Assembly (NCBI GenBank): GCA_024707145.1
Contig: JANQAI010000005.1
Location: forward strand, 992,001 to 1,056,000
Source of the DNA: Magnetospirillum sp.
GTDB lineage: Bacteria > Pseudomonadota > Alphaproteobacteria > Rhodospirillales > Magnetospirillaceae
DNA: 64,000 nt
Direction: 5' to 3'
In this document: piece after piece, positions 36,581 to 48,412 of the stretch
Position numbering within the stretch: position 1 is the stretch's first letter
How the letters are laid out: every line of letters starts with the position of its first letter
The notes under the pieces: generated by a model
Databases searched by the model: none
The model's input: the letters and a program-made list of their open reading frames with translations, nothing else
Told to the model about the DNA's origin: nothing
Made by a program: the position numbers and the translations under genes

Positions 36581-36743
36581 CGGCAGCCGGCGGAAGGCTC
36601 CGCATGCGGTGTTGCTCTCATCGCAATGCCAGCTCCGTCTGCTCCTGACCCAAAGCGGACATTCGATACCGGTCTACGGCGTGTCCGTTAAACCTCCCTT
36701 TTGCGGACACGCACCCTAAAAACAGGGGAAGAAGGCACCGGCG

Positions 36744-39700
36744 TCAAGCCGACGCTATTACCCAGATGTCGCTCGCAGACAGGACGCCAACGTTGAGGGT
36801 GACGATCGGGATCGCAGCACCTGCCCCGCTGCCATCCGGGTCGTACGATAGGAGGCTGGTTTCCGTGTTGAATACGAAACGGTCGTCGGCGTTGCTAGGC
36901 GCGTTCAAGGCGAAACGATCCGCGTCGAGCTGGCCTATTGGCAAAACACTAAAAGCGGAGTGAACAAACTCTATCCGATCGGTTCCCGACTGGAAGTCGG
37001 CAACTGTGTCCAGTCCATCGGCAAGAGATAAGTACCGGAAGGAATCAGAGCCGGCTCCACCAGTAAGAGTATCCTGGCCGCCACCGCCAATCAGTGTATC
37101 GTTCCCGATGCCTCCGACAAGAACATCGCTATCGATACCTCCATGAATGGAGCCATGGATTGTCGAACTTTTGAACACTCGGAGGCTGATCTCGGAGTCG
37201 GTGGTGCCGCGCTGTTCCCATATGGCGGTGAAGCCGCCATCGGCCCGGCTGACCAGGGTCGGCCAGATCTGGCTGTCCGCGGTCGTCTCGGCGACCTGGA
37301 ACTCGGAGCCCACCCGCTGTCCGGACTGGTTGTAACGCTGCGCATAAACACCATAACCGCTGCCGTCCTGACCGCCAGAGTGCCAGGCGATCAGGAACCC
37401 CCCATCCTCAAGAGCGGTTACGTAGGAACCAGCCTGATCATTGAGAGTGTAGGTATTGACCTGAATTTCACCTGTGAGGGCTTGACCATTCGCCCCGTAA
37501 CGCCGGGCATAGACACCTGCACTGCTGCCATCCTGGCCGAAGGACGTCCAGGTGATCACGTAGGTTCCGTCCTCCAGCGCCGCGGCACGGGAGAAGCGCT
37601 GGATGTTCGGCGTGAAGACGTTGACCTGGAACTCGCCGGTCAGCGGCGTGCAGGAGGCGTCGTAGAGCCGGGCGGCCACACCCTCCTGGGCACCGCCGCC
37701 GTCGCGGCCGTAGGTCGTCCAGGTCACCAGGAAGCGGCCGTCGGGCCGCATCGCCAGATGAGGCAGCCCCTGGCTCGGCGACCCGATCACGCCGACCTGG
37801 AACTCGGCCCCCATCGGCCGGCCCTGGGCGTCGAAACGCCGCCCCATCACCGTGTTGTTGGCGTGGCTCCAGACGGCGACCAGGCTGCCGTCCGGCAACT
37901 CGCCCAGCGCCAGGTCGTGGTGGCCGTAGGCCGCCGGCAGGCTCGGCTGGATGATGAACTCCGCCCCGACCTTCTGGCCGGCGGCATCGTAACGCTGGCC
38001 ATAGGCGTTGCCGGTCGTGCCGCCCGTCTGGCCCTCGCTGATCCAGCCCACGAGGAAACCACCGTCGGCCAGAGCGGTCACCGCCGGTCCGTACTGGTTG
38101 GACGCGGTGTAGCTGTTGACCCGGAACTCGCCGCCGACGGTTGCTCCGGCGGCGTTGTAACGCTGGCCGTAGACACCCCAACCGCTGCCGTCCTGGTTCT
38201 GAGACCGCCAGATGACCACGCAGCCGCCATCGGCCAGGCGGGCGGCCTCGGGGTTCTGCTGAAGCGACGACGTGTGGCTGTTGACCCGAACCTCCGAGCC
38301 TACGGTGATCGTGTTTCCAACGAACAGGCTTGCGACGGTGGCGTCTTCCCACTCGCTCCAGCGCAGGCCGTCGAATCCGCGCACCTTGATCGTGTCGGTC
38401 CCGGCCCCGCTGCCGGCGTGGAAGCTGACATGGGAGAGTTCGGCCGATCCGACGAGGAAGCTGTGGCCGGCCGCTTGCCTGACCCCATCGACGCTGAAAT
38501 AGCCGCTGCCGGGAGCGGTTGTGTCGTCCACGAACTCATACTGAACGATGGAACCGAAACGGTTGCGCACCGCCTCACCCCCTTGTGGGTGCCCCACGGC
38601 GGTCAGAATCTGCGCTTGGATCGACGTTCCGACCATGACCGTTGCGTCGTTCGTCATGACGACCGGAGCCATGAGATGGTCGTAGGTGAAGGTTCTGAGG
38701 CTGATCTCGGAGTCAGTGGTGCCGCGCTGTTCCCATATGGCGGTGAAGCCGCCATCGGCCCGGCTGACCAGGGTCGGCCAGATCTGGCTGTCCGCGGTCG
38801 TCTCGGCGACCTGGAACTCGGAGCCCATCCGCTGTCCGGACTGGTTGTAACGCTGCGCATAAACACCATAACCGCTGCCGTCCTGCCCCCGCGAATGCCA
38901 GGCGATCAGGAACCCCCCATCCTCAAGAGCGGTTACGTAGGAACCACCCTGATCATCGAGAACGTGGCTGTTGACCAGAATTTCACTCGTCAGAGCTTGG
39001 CCGTTCACCCCGTAACGCCGGGCATAGACCCCCCCGTTCACGGCATCGCCCTCCTGAGTGAAGGACGTCCAGGTGATCACGTAGGTTCCGTCCTCCAGCG
39101 CCGCGGCACGGGAGAAGCGCTGGATGTTCGGCGTGAAGACGTTGACCTGGAACTCGCCGGTCAGCGGCGTGCAGGAGGCGTCGTAGAGCCGGGCGGCCAC
39201 ACCCTCCTGGGCACCGCCGCCGTCGCGGCCGTAGGTCGTCCAGGTCACCAGGAAGCGGCCGTCGGGCCGCATCGCCAGATGAGGCAGCCCCTGGCTCGGC
39301 GACCCGATCACGCCGACCTGGAACTCGGCCCCCATCGGCCGGCCCTGGGCGTCGAAACGCCGCCCCATCACCGTGTTGTTGGCGTGGCTCCAGACGGCGA
39401 CCAGGCTGCCGTCCGGCAACTCGCCCAGCGCCAGGTCGTGGTGGCCGTAGGCCGCCGGCAGGCTCGGCTGGATGATGAACTCCGCCCCGACCTTCTGGCC
39501 GGCGGCATCGTAACGCTGGCCATAGGCGTTGCCGGTCGTGCCGCCCGTCTGGCCCTCGCTGATCCAGCCCACGAGGAAACCACCGTCGGCCAGAGCGGTC
39601 ACCGCCGGTCCGTACTGGTTGGACGCGGTGTAGCTGTTGACCCGGAACTCGCCGCCGACGGTTGCTCCGGCGGCGTTGTAACGCTGGCCGTAGACACCCC

Positions 39701-42700
39701 AACCGCTGCCGTCCTGGTTCTGAGACCGCCAGATGACCACGCAGCCGCCATCGGCCAGGCGGGCGGCCTCGGGGTTCTGCTGAAGCGACGACGTGTGGCT
39801 GTTGACCCGAACCTCCGAGCCCGCAATTAGGGTATTGGAATGCAACTCCCTATGAACATAAACCTTGGATTGGTCGCGCAAGAAAACCTGATAAACGATG
39901 CTACCCACCGCCTCATCTTCGACACGCTCCCAGCCAGGTTCGGCGAAGTTCACTGTGTCGGTACTGCCGGCGGTGACGAACAAATTATCTACACCGCCAG
40001 TAATGGACGCCACCGTCACAGTGTCCAACTTGAGGGTTTGGTAATTGCCGGCCGTGAGATCGATATGCTCGATGTTGTGCAGTCGGTTCAACGTCGTTCC
40101 GGTGACTACAGCATTCTGATCGGCAAGACGCAGCGTATCCCATCCGTCGCCACCGTCGAAGTATCCAACCGAGACTTTGGACGTTTCCAGCACATCGTCG
40201 CCGGCTCCACCCCATAAGGTGTCACCCCCTCCGTTCCCGACGAGCGTGTCGCTTCCGTTCCCGCCTTCGAGCAACTCCGCGACGCCGCTTCCGATCAACG
40301 CATCGTCGAAGACCGAGCCGATAATGTGCTCGATGCCCGAGAACACGTCGCCGTCCGCATGTCCACCCTTTGCGGTACCGGTCGACAAGAGAACGGTTAC
40401 CCCCGCGGTCGACGTCGCATAGCTCAACAGATCGAAGCCGTCACCGCCCACCAGAGTGTCAGCACCAGCGCCGCCGATCAGCGTGTCGTTGCCGGCTCCG
40501 CCAGATAGACTGTCGTTACCCGCTCCTCCGTCCAAGAGATTGGCTCCCGCGTCACCGCTCAGGGTGTCGGTGTAGGCAGAACCGATCAGATTCTCGATCC
40601 CTATCAAAACGTCTCCCAAGGCCTCTCCGGCCGTGCCGGTGCCGCTGGTCAAGCTTGCTGTCACCCCGGCCGCAGCGGCGACATAGCTCACTGTGTCGAT
40701 GCCGTCGCCGCCATCCAGCCTGTCAGCCCCGAGCCCGCCGATCAGAGTGTCGTTGCCTGCTCCACCGGACAGGCTGTCGTTGCCACTCCCGCCGACCAAG
40801 CGGTTGTCCAGCGAGTTGCCAGTTCCGCTGAACGGCCCACTGCCGGTGTAGGTCAGCACCTCCACGTTGGCGCCCAGAGCGTAGGCGGCGAGGCTCGTGC
40901 GCACCTCGTCGGTGCCCTGACTGGCCAGTTCGGTCACCACGTCGACGGCGCTGTCCACAATGTAGACGTCATTCCCCGATCCACCGGACAGGCTGTCGTC
41001 GCCCGTGCCGCCATCCAGCGTGTCGTTGCCATTGCCGCCGACCAGGGTGTCGTTGCCATTGCCGCCGTCCAGGAGGTTGGAACCGCCATTGCCGGTCAGG
41101 ACATTGTCCAGCGCGTTGCCGGTGCCGTTGAGCGCGGCCGAGCCGGTCAGGGTCAGGTTTTCGATGTTGGCGCCGAGCACCCAGGAGACCGAGGCGTTGA
41201 CCGTGTCGGTGCCTTCGGCGGCCAGTTCGATCACCACGTCGCCGGCGTTGTCGACGATGTAGAGGTCGTCGCCGAGGCCACCGGCCAGCAGGTCGGCCCC
41301 GGCCCCGCCGTCCAGCCGGTTGGCCCCATCGTCGCCGACCAACGTGTCGGCACGGGACGAGCCGGTCAGGTTCTCGATCCCGATCAGCACGTCCCCGGCG
41401 GCATCGCCGGCCGTCCCGATGCCCGCCGAAAGGTCCACCGCCACGCCGACCGCGGACCCGGCGTAGCTGGCGGTGTCACTACCCGCCCCGCCGTCCAGCG
41501 TGTCGGCTCCGGCGCCACCGATCAGCGTGTCGTTGCCATCCAGACCGCACAGCACATTGGCCGCTGCCGTGCCGGTCAGGCTGTTGTTCAGCGCGTTGCC
41601 GGTCCCAACCAGCGCGGCCCCGCTCAGCACCAGCGCCTCGACGTTGTGGCCAAGCGTGTAATCGATGGCGCTGCGCACCGTGTCGCTGCCTTCGCCGGCC
41701 AACTCGGTCACCACGTCGCCGGTGTCGTCGACGTAGTAAGTGTCGTTGCCGGCACCACCGGCCATGAGGTCGGCGCCCAGCCCGCCATTCAGCGCGTCAT
41801 TGCCCGTCCCACCGTCCAGCGCGTCGTCCCCGGCGCCACCGTCAAGGAATCGTTGCCGGCACCACCCGCCAGTATGTCATTGCCATTGCCGCCGCGCAGG
41901 GTGTCATTGCCGGTACTGCCGGTGCCGGCGAAGTCCCCCGCACCGGTGTAGGTCAGCACCTCGACGTTGGCAGCCAGCGTGAAGGCGGCGAGGCTGGTCC
42001 GCACCTCGTCGGTGCCCTCGCCGGCGGTCTCGATCACAACATCGTCCGCGTCGTCGATCAGATACAGGTCGTTGCCGGCCCCGCCGACCAGCGTGTCGAG
42101 GCCGAGGCCGCCGGCCAGCGTATCGTTGCCGCTGCCGCCGCGGATCAGGTTGTCCAGGGCGTTGCCGGCCCCGGCAAAGGTGCCGCTGCCGGTGTAGGTC
42201 AGGGTTTCCAGGTTGTCGCCGAGCACATAGGCGGCAAGGCCGGTACGCACCTCGTCGGTGCCCTCGCCGAGTTGTTCCACAATGACGTCGGCGACGCTGT
42301 CCACGAGATAGGTGTCGTCGCCGAGGCCGCCCACCAGCGTGTCGTTGCCCGCCGCGCCGTCGAGGCTGTCCGCACCGGCTCCGCCGGTGATCAGGTTGTC
42401 GAGAGCATTGCCGGTGCCGGAGAAGGCGGCGGTGCCGGTGTAGGTCAGTGCCTCGACGTTGGCGGCCAGCGTGAAGGCGGCAAGGTCGGTGCGGACCTCG
42501 TCGAAGCCCTCCCCAGGGTCTTCGACGATGAGGTCGAGAGGGTTGCCGATCACGTACAGGTCATCGCCACCACCACCCAGCAGCGTGTCGCCCACGAGTG
42601 AACCGGCCTCGCTGCCGATCAGCGTGTCGTTGCCAGCCCCGCCCAGTAGGCTGTCCGCTCCAAAGGAGCCGTCGAGACGATCGTCGCCGTCCATCCCCTC

Positions 42701-42766
42701 GAGGGTGTCCGCGTCGCAGCTTCCCAGAAGCGTGTCGTTTCCTGCGGTTCCAGCAACGATGCCCAT
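36744..42766 (-). CDS. Giant RTX calcium-binding protein, type I secreted, one frameshift as sequenced
   Basis: About 2007 residues after repair of one lost base at 41847-41850 (plus strand GG run), which restores DSLDGGAGDDALDGGTGNDA. From ATG 42766 the first 900 residues are RTX nonapeptide repeats (GGxGxDxLx) interleaved with segments such as LAANVEALTYTGTAAFSGTG that recur in such adhesins. The middle 1000 residues hold two near-identical copies of a blade-repeat region (each blade about 50 residues around ALADGGFLVGWISEGQTG) separated by a cadherin-like stretch. The C-terminus has more RTX repeats and the serralysin-type secretion domain (SFRYLSLADGLDTVADFQSG). Expected to be exported by a type I system not present here. 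Confidence 0.85.
37182..38300. repeat. Internal RTX-gene duplication, copy 1
   Basis: 1119 bp encoding the C-terminal blade-repeat region of the RTX protein. It matches 38697-39821 base for base except in about the first 360 bp. From about 37540 to 38300 I saw no difference from 39061-39821, roughly 760 identical bases. Confidence 0.9.
38697..39821. repeat. Internal RTX-gene duplication, copy 2
   Basis: 1125 bp, direct repeat of 37182-38300 at an offset of 1515-1521 bp. A 6-bp difference in the first third accounts for the change in offset. The spacer between the copies (38301-38696) is unique and encodes a cadherin-like segment. Confidence 0.9.
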
Positions 42767-43352
42767 GTTTCCCTGTTCCCCTGCGATATGGACTGCCCGA
42801 CACACCCGCTCTCAAGCTGGGCGCCGTTAGAGTGCATAGATACTCAAAAGGGTGGCAGCCTTCACAGATTTTCTATCTTATAGGGAATAGGGGTGAGACA
42901 TAACGCCGCTGGCGGGAATGGGCTCTGTCCGCCTACCGGCCGTTTGACGGCAAAACAGAAAGCTGTCCGCCAACCCACGGAAACGATGGGTTGGCGGACA
43001 CTTAGTTTGTCGGACGGGTTTCCGGACAAACTCCTCGGTCGTTAAGAACGCAATCTTAGTCCGCTTCTGGCGCAAAGCGGACCATCAGGGGCTTCGAACT
43101 TGGTGCCCTCTTTAACCACACGGTGAACGGCTGGATGAAGCTGCTGGTCCGAAGACCTACGGCTGTCGCCGCGGCGTGCCCCGTTACAGCGCTGTCGGGA
43201 CTTCGACCGGGACGGGGGCAAGCCCCTCTACCCGCACAGCCCCAGCACGCAAGATGATGACCCTGAACATACGTGTTGGCAAGGGAGTGGCTTCTCGGGG
43301 CAGGCTCCCCTTCTACCACACCTACAGCAGTTCCGTTTTGGTATCGTTCTTC
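42767..43352. other. Non-coding interval with strong palindromes and a dispersed repeat copy
   Basis: 586 bp between the RTX start and the TrlF-like gene end. A perfect 13-bp stem (GTCCGCCAACCCA, 42964-42976, with its complement 42987-42999) is followed by an imperfect GTTTGTC/GACAAAC hairpin (43005-43032). Copy B of the dispersed 54-bp repeat lies at 43069-43122. The RTX promoter should be in 42800-42900. No gene is supported. Confidence 0.55.
43069..43122. repeat. Dispersed 54-bp repeat, copy B
   Basis: Matches 22775-22828 at about 46 of 54 positions (shared GGCGCAAAGCGG, CCATCAG, ACTTGGTG, ACCACAC). It lies between the palindromes upstream of the RTX gene and the end of the defence island. 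Confidence 0.55.
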
Positions 43353-46300
43353 TCATCGCTCCAACCTGACACGGAGTCTCCGTGCGCGCTCCTGAAACGC
43401 GCTTTCACCACCTTCCAAGATGTCGCAGACAGTTTTTCTGATTTCAGCGTTTTCCAATCCTCCCGAGCGATATGATATCGGCGGCAGAGAGCCGTGCGGA
43501 TAAGGACCAGACTCGGCAATGATGATCTGGTCGGCGTCGGTGTTGATCACGAGGTTTGCATTGTGAGTAACCATGATCACCTGACGCCGCGATTTCGCTT
43601 CGATAAAGAGGCTTACCAGCTCATCGAACACTGATTTTGGGTCAAGATTTTCCTCTGGCTGATCAATCACCAGCGGACGATTATCGTTATCATCCAAAGC
43701 GAGGTAGAGGAGCAGAAGAACGATACCCCGTGTACCCGGAGATAGCTTGCGGATTTCGATGCCATCATATTCGATGCCATAGCTGATTGAGATATGATCG
43801 ATGCTGTAAAGCCATTGGGCAAAGCGCTTCGACCAAGCGCGAAATTCAGCTTGGTCCGTATGAGCAACCGGTGAATGATCCAAGAGGTCCTTCTGATAAA
43901 GCTGCCGGAACTCCGCCATCGCAGAGACGACTTCAGCCGCGCCACCTGTTTCCCATGCCCGCTTGAGTATCTCACTAGCTTTCTGAAACAGCGTACCCTT
44001 TCCGCGGAACGCGCCGGCCTTCCTGAGGTCGATTAGTTTTTCTTCAGCCTCCGATGCCCATTGCTCCACGTTTGCCACGCGCGCGACCGAGAAGGAAAGC
44101 TTCTTTAGCGTTCCGGAAGTCGCTGCGAGCCGTGCCATGAGCGGCTCATATAGCTCCGCCAACACCGCTTGCTCCGCTACCAGCGCATCGAAAGCCCCTG
44201 CCGTAGGCTTCCTCGCGCTGCGTCTGCAGCTCGTGTGCTCGTTGTTTCGCACCTTTACTGTCGTTCAGCTTTTCGGTCAGCGTTTGCAGCGCTGCGGTCT
44301 CGGTCGCGATCCTACCTGAAAGCGCTGTGTACTGGCGTTGCGTTTCCTTGTCTGCGCTGACAAGCTTTTCCAGACGCGCCATTTCCGTCTCAAGTAAAGC
44401 CAGAGACAGTGTGCTGAGGTCTGTATTGCCAGAAAAGTAAGGCTTATTTGGATCGCCTGGAGGTGGCGCCGTCCCCTTCAACTCTGCGATCTTGCCGTCT
44501 ACCCATTTTACGTAGCCGACGAGTTCGTTATCGACTGCCCCCTTGTAGTCGAGCAGAAAAAGAAGCCCACTGTTCCGTCGACATCCCGCTATGTATATGT
44601 CGCGCCTGAGTCTGCCTAAGCGCTTCCGGGGCTTGGTTGCGTCGGAGATCTTTTACTTCATCCTGGAGCGCGAGAAAAGTCTGCCGCTGGTTGATAAACT
44701 GCCTTAGCTTGCCTCTGATTTGGTTGGCGGCGCTGGCAAGCTCCGTATGGCGCTGGACTCTCTTCTCGCTGCCGGCGGATACGAGCTTTGCGCGGTCGGC
44801 CGTATAGGCGTCGACGAGCTTCTTTTTCTGCGCGACTTGCGCCTCGTAACTAGTGACCAGCTTTTCTTTCTCAAGCTCCATGCTGATACGCTCGGAGATA
44901 AGAGCGACGGCCTCGGCTTCGCGGTCACGTGCCAGACGATGCCGCGATGCGCGATGCTCTAGCAATTCCGCAAAGTCCAGCGCGCCATCCCGCGCGTGCT
45001 CCGGGTGCGCCTCGAAGATCACCCGCTCAACTTCTCGAAGCAAACTGTCCGTCAGGCCGCTTGATGAGCAAAGCTCCTCAACGAACTGCTGCGAAAGATA
45101 GCGCACACGCGCATAGCTGAACGCTCCGTTCGCATCCGAGCCGTCGAGGGCGCGTGTGATGGGCTCTCCAGCCGCCCAGCTCACCTTGACCTTCCCTTGG
45201 CCGATTAATGGACGGGCCCGCACAAGAAAGGACGGGGTCGCCCATTCACTGGCGTTCCACGTATCGTCCGAAATAGAGTCGCATCCAGCCGCGATCATAT
45301 CGGCCAGCGCAGTTTTTCCAGATCCTCGGGCACCAATAATGGCGACAAGACCAGGATTGAGGGGAATGATGGGCGTCTGTATCCAGGGTGCGTTCAAGAT
45401 GCGTACTTCGGAGATCACCTGCGAAGGCGTCGCGGAGGCCGGAGCCTCGGCGCCGACATATGCGCGACCAACAGGATCGATGCACGCCTGCCGCAAGGAG
45501 TCGAACTCCAACCCACCCTTAATCCAGGAAAAGCGGTCTCCAAACGGCGAAGCAACGTCGTCGAGCTTATGAGCATCGCTTCCGTGCAAGCAGGGCTTCA
45601 GCCCTCCGTAGCGGTCGCAGATCTCGTAGGGGGGAGAGAGACTTTTGACCCAGCCAGAACTCTCGTTGCGCCGAGCTGCTGGCGAAGATTATATCTGCGA
45701 AACCTTCAATTTCGCGCCGGATCGTTTGATCCGCAGCCTCCCGCACGCCGGACGTGCCATCGGTGGCACCACCCGCCACTGCGATCAAGATGTTCTTTTT
45801 CGCCCAGCCGCTCTCGGCGAACACCTCACGAAGTTTCTGGAAGTTGACCTTGAATTGGTTGGCCCCATAGCTTAGCGCAGCGATTTCGTCCTTAATGCTC
45901 GGATCGGCCTTATTTCCCAATCGTATCAGGTCCGCCCGCGTACAGTCGAAACGATCCTGCATAACGTTGAATTGTAAGCGCGATAGCAAGCGCCGCAACT
46001 CATCGATATGTTGAGGGTCTTCTGGACTGACAAACAGGTGCAGATTGACGAAGCCGCCCTTAGCTGTCGCGACGTCGAGCCTCAATTCTACATTCGGGAA
46101 GATCAGCTTGACCGCCGGCAACCGCCCTTCAGCTTTATGCTGCAAGATTTCTTGATATGTGTCGGTGACGTAGTAGTCAGTGACCGCGATGGCCTCAATG
46201 ATCGGCGTGGACTGCTCAAGGGCTGTTAAGTAATCGCCCCACGCATTGGGGCCACTGAACTGATTGTTCATCACGGTGCCCGGCGCGTGTATGTGTGGCT

Positions 46301-46409
46301 CCCATCTCCGCCATTCGGCACCTCGGCTTAGGATATTCTCCTTGCCTATATGTATTTTCGGTTGACGCTCAAGCACCGCAACGCCGAGATCCGACCAAAG
46401 CCCTGGCAT
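43353..46409 (-). CDS. TrlF-like PHP domain + SMC-like ATPase, frameshifted as sequenced
   Basis: About 1018 residues. The N-terminal 270 residues are a PHP-type metal-dependent hydrolase domain (WRRWEPHIHAPGTV with HxH). An ATPase follows with Walker A VAIIGARGSGKTALADM, a long coiled-coil insertion (ELEKEKLVTSYEAQVAQKKK and others), and near the C-terminus the Walker B/D-loop PLVIDQPEENLDPK and H-loop IMVTHNANLV. Three single-base breaks (C-run near 45639-45644, near 44570-44575, C-run near 44196-44199) are each repairable. Start ATG 46409 follows GGGAAGAA. PHP-ATPase proteins of this plan occur in defence islands and one is tied to plasmid conjugation as TrlF, so nucleic-acid or tRNA-directed immunity is plausible. 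Confidence 0.75.
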
Positions 46410-46678
46410 CTTCTTCCCTTTTGTGTGCATGATCGGTTGCAACTCAACCGTCACGACGCTGAAGGATGCCATTCATACGGTCCCGGCGCCAACAGCTATA
46501 ATGCTCGATGGGCACCGCGGCCCCTTTCGCCACACCTGTGTTGAGGCTCCAGACTGCACAGTTCGTGGGATTCGACTTGCTACGGCCGATCGTCGGTCGC
46601 ATCAAGAGCCATCTCTGATGCTCTGCGTAATGGGGCGCTCTCCTCCAGTCTCGCTATGAATTTCGTTCGCGTCGAGCG

Positions 46679-47716
46679 CTACGCCGTCAGGGCTTCCGCA
46701 TTTTGGCTCAGGTACTCTGCCGCTACGGACTTAGGAAGGAGCCCCTCGGACACTGCCCTGTGGCAAAGGCGCCGGAAACGGGTCGGCAACTCGGCCTGAG
46801 ATCCGCCCCGAATTGGATCAGGCTCCTCGCTTCGCCAGCGCCGTCCTACGGTTTGGAACACGTATGCCAGCGTTTCCTGTCGGATAATGCCGAGATCGCG
46901 GAAGCGGACGAGAAGCGCGGCGGCGCTGACACGGTACAGCCGTTTAGTCTCCATCAACTCGTCCACACCGAGGGCGCTGCGGTGCTTACCGACCTCTCGT
47001 CGCACATGGGAGGCGGGCATGAGGAAGGCGCTGGCGAACCGGGTTGCGGCCTTTTCCTCATCAATTGTCTCATTGCTAGACATGCAGCGATGCGCCAACT
47101 CGTGAGCCAGCGTCATGCGGCGCCGCTCGAGCCCGTGGCGGCGGTTCACCACGATGACAGGTACTGCGTCCGCGTTACGCCCGTGCACTAAGCAAGTGAG
47201 ACCTGAAACGGTGTCCGGAAGATGAAGAACGAGGACCTTGAGACCTTTCTCCTCGAGCAAATGGGTGAGATCCGGGATGGGATCCTCGCCAAGCCGCCAT
47301 GCGTCACGGAGCCGCTCGGCGGCCTCCTCGGTTTCGTCCATCGTGGCGACGAGGCATCGTTGGTACGGTGGTTGCCAGACGGCGCTTCCTAGTTCGAGAA
47401 GTCTCTCAATGTGCAGGTATCGTTCGACGTGCTCAATGACGGCAGCCTCGACCACCGCGCGATCCTGGGCGGTGGTCCGGCTCAGCTTCCGGAAATCGAT
47501 CTGCCCGAGTCGAACCCCCGAGTCGGCGTTTAGGAACGCCGCGTCCACGTCCAGCGCGCCCGCTAAAGCCGCAACGACAGAGGGCGAGGCGGCCATCTCG
47601 TTGCGCTCGTATTTGCCGATGGCCTGCGGTGTCACCACGTTTCCGGCCTTGTCGGCCAGAGCGCGTAAGGAAAGCCCTGCCTTCTTGCGGGCCACCAGGA
47701 GCCGTTCGCCCTTCAC
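46679..47716 (-). CDS. XRE-type HTH + ImmA/IrrE metallopeptidase domain protein
   Basis: 345 residues from GTG 47716, preceded by GGAG at 7 bases. The N-terminal helix-turn-helix reads LLVARKKAGLSLRALADKAG then QAIGKYERNE. The C-terminal half has the zinc motif MTLAHELAHRCM (HExxH) and ATRFASAFLMPASHV, as in ImmA/IrrE peptidases that cleave repressors. Such fusions often switch mobile elements, toxins or defence genes on after DNA damage. It lies between the TrlF-like and CBASS genes, and may control one of them; the direction matches the TrlF-like gene, 270 bp downstream. Confidence 0.85.
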   Translation of the reverse strand: MKGERLLVARKKAGLSLRALADKAGNVVTPQAIGKYERNEMAASPSVVAALAGALDVDAAFLNADSGVRLGQIDFRKLSRTTAQDRAVVEAAVIEHVERYLHIERLLELGSAVWQPPYQRCLVATMDETEEAAERLRDAWRLGEDPIPDLTHLLEEKGLKVLVLHLPDTVSGLTCLVHGRNADAVPVIVVNRRHGLERRRMTLAHELAHRCMSSNETIDEEKAATRFASAFLMPASHVRREVGKHRSALGVDELMETKRLYRVSAAALLVRFRDLGIIRQETLAYVFQTVGRRWRSEEPDPIRGGSQAELPTRFRRLCHRAVSEGLLPKSVAAEYLSQNAEALTA

Positions 47717-47990
47717 TGCTTGACTCCAGAGACTTTCTTTCCGATCATCTGCTTGCGTTTTGTAAACCGAAGAGGGGGTAACTCGCAAGAGAGGCCGAAT
47801 CGGTGGCAGAAACGAAATCGGCAGAATGGGGGTCGAGCCCATCCTGCCGGTGAAAGATTGGCGACCGACCGGTCCGGCGGCGCCACATGGGTCGTGGTTG
47901 GTTGCTTCTCATTAGGCACGTAGAGAATAACCAATTTCGAGTCCCATGCAAGCCCGGACCTCCAACGGCCTGACCTAATGGAGGTTTTCC

Positions 47991-48164
47991 ATGGCCACCA
48001 ACCCGCCGAAAGGCGATGGACACCGCAACGGTGCCGTCCGCGACCGCTCGCAGTTCCAGCACCCCAACGGGCACTGGGTGAAGCGCGATGCGGACACTGG
48101 ACGCATCATGGACGTCAAGAGCGACAACGCCCCGTTCAAGGGCGTGCGTCGGGAGAAGGACTGA
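47991..48164 (+). CDS. Small basic protein, function unknown, defence-island context
   Basis: 57 residues from ATG 47991, 6 bases after GGAGG (47980-47984). The sequence MATNPPKGDGHRNGAVRDRS is followed by FQHPNGHWVKRDADTGRIMD and a basic end (FKGVRREKD). It is soluble, glycine/charge-rich and has the look of a compact conserved domain. It is upstream of the CBASS pair on the same strand, 248 bp away. Small proteins of this appearance recur beside phage-defence genes, but I cannot assign a role. Confidence 0.6.
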   Translation: MATNPPKGDGHRNGAVRDRSQFQHPNGHWVKRDADTGRIMDVKSDNAPFKGVRREKD

Positions 48165-48412
48165 TGCGATTCTCGGGGCTGCCGTAACCGGCGGCCCCGA
48201 TCCGCAGATGATCCGCCTATCGGCACTGCGCGCCGTCCATGGCGAACCGCGTTCGCACGCGTCGTGGTCGCGGCAAACCCAAAGGCTCTTGGCAATCAAT
48301 CCGGGCAGAACGGACCTTAGTCGAGTGTCCGCACGCAACCGCGCCGCCATCGGGCGGTGCATCACGTATGGTAATCGATGATGGGCCGAAATGCTGAGGA
48401 AGCATCTCGATT

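Noticed and set aside
37143..39830. An 895-residue open frame on the plus strand
   Set aside because: It is the antisense shadow of the RTX gene. Its apparent internal repeat only mirrors the RTX duplication.
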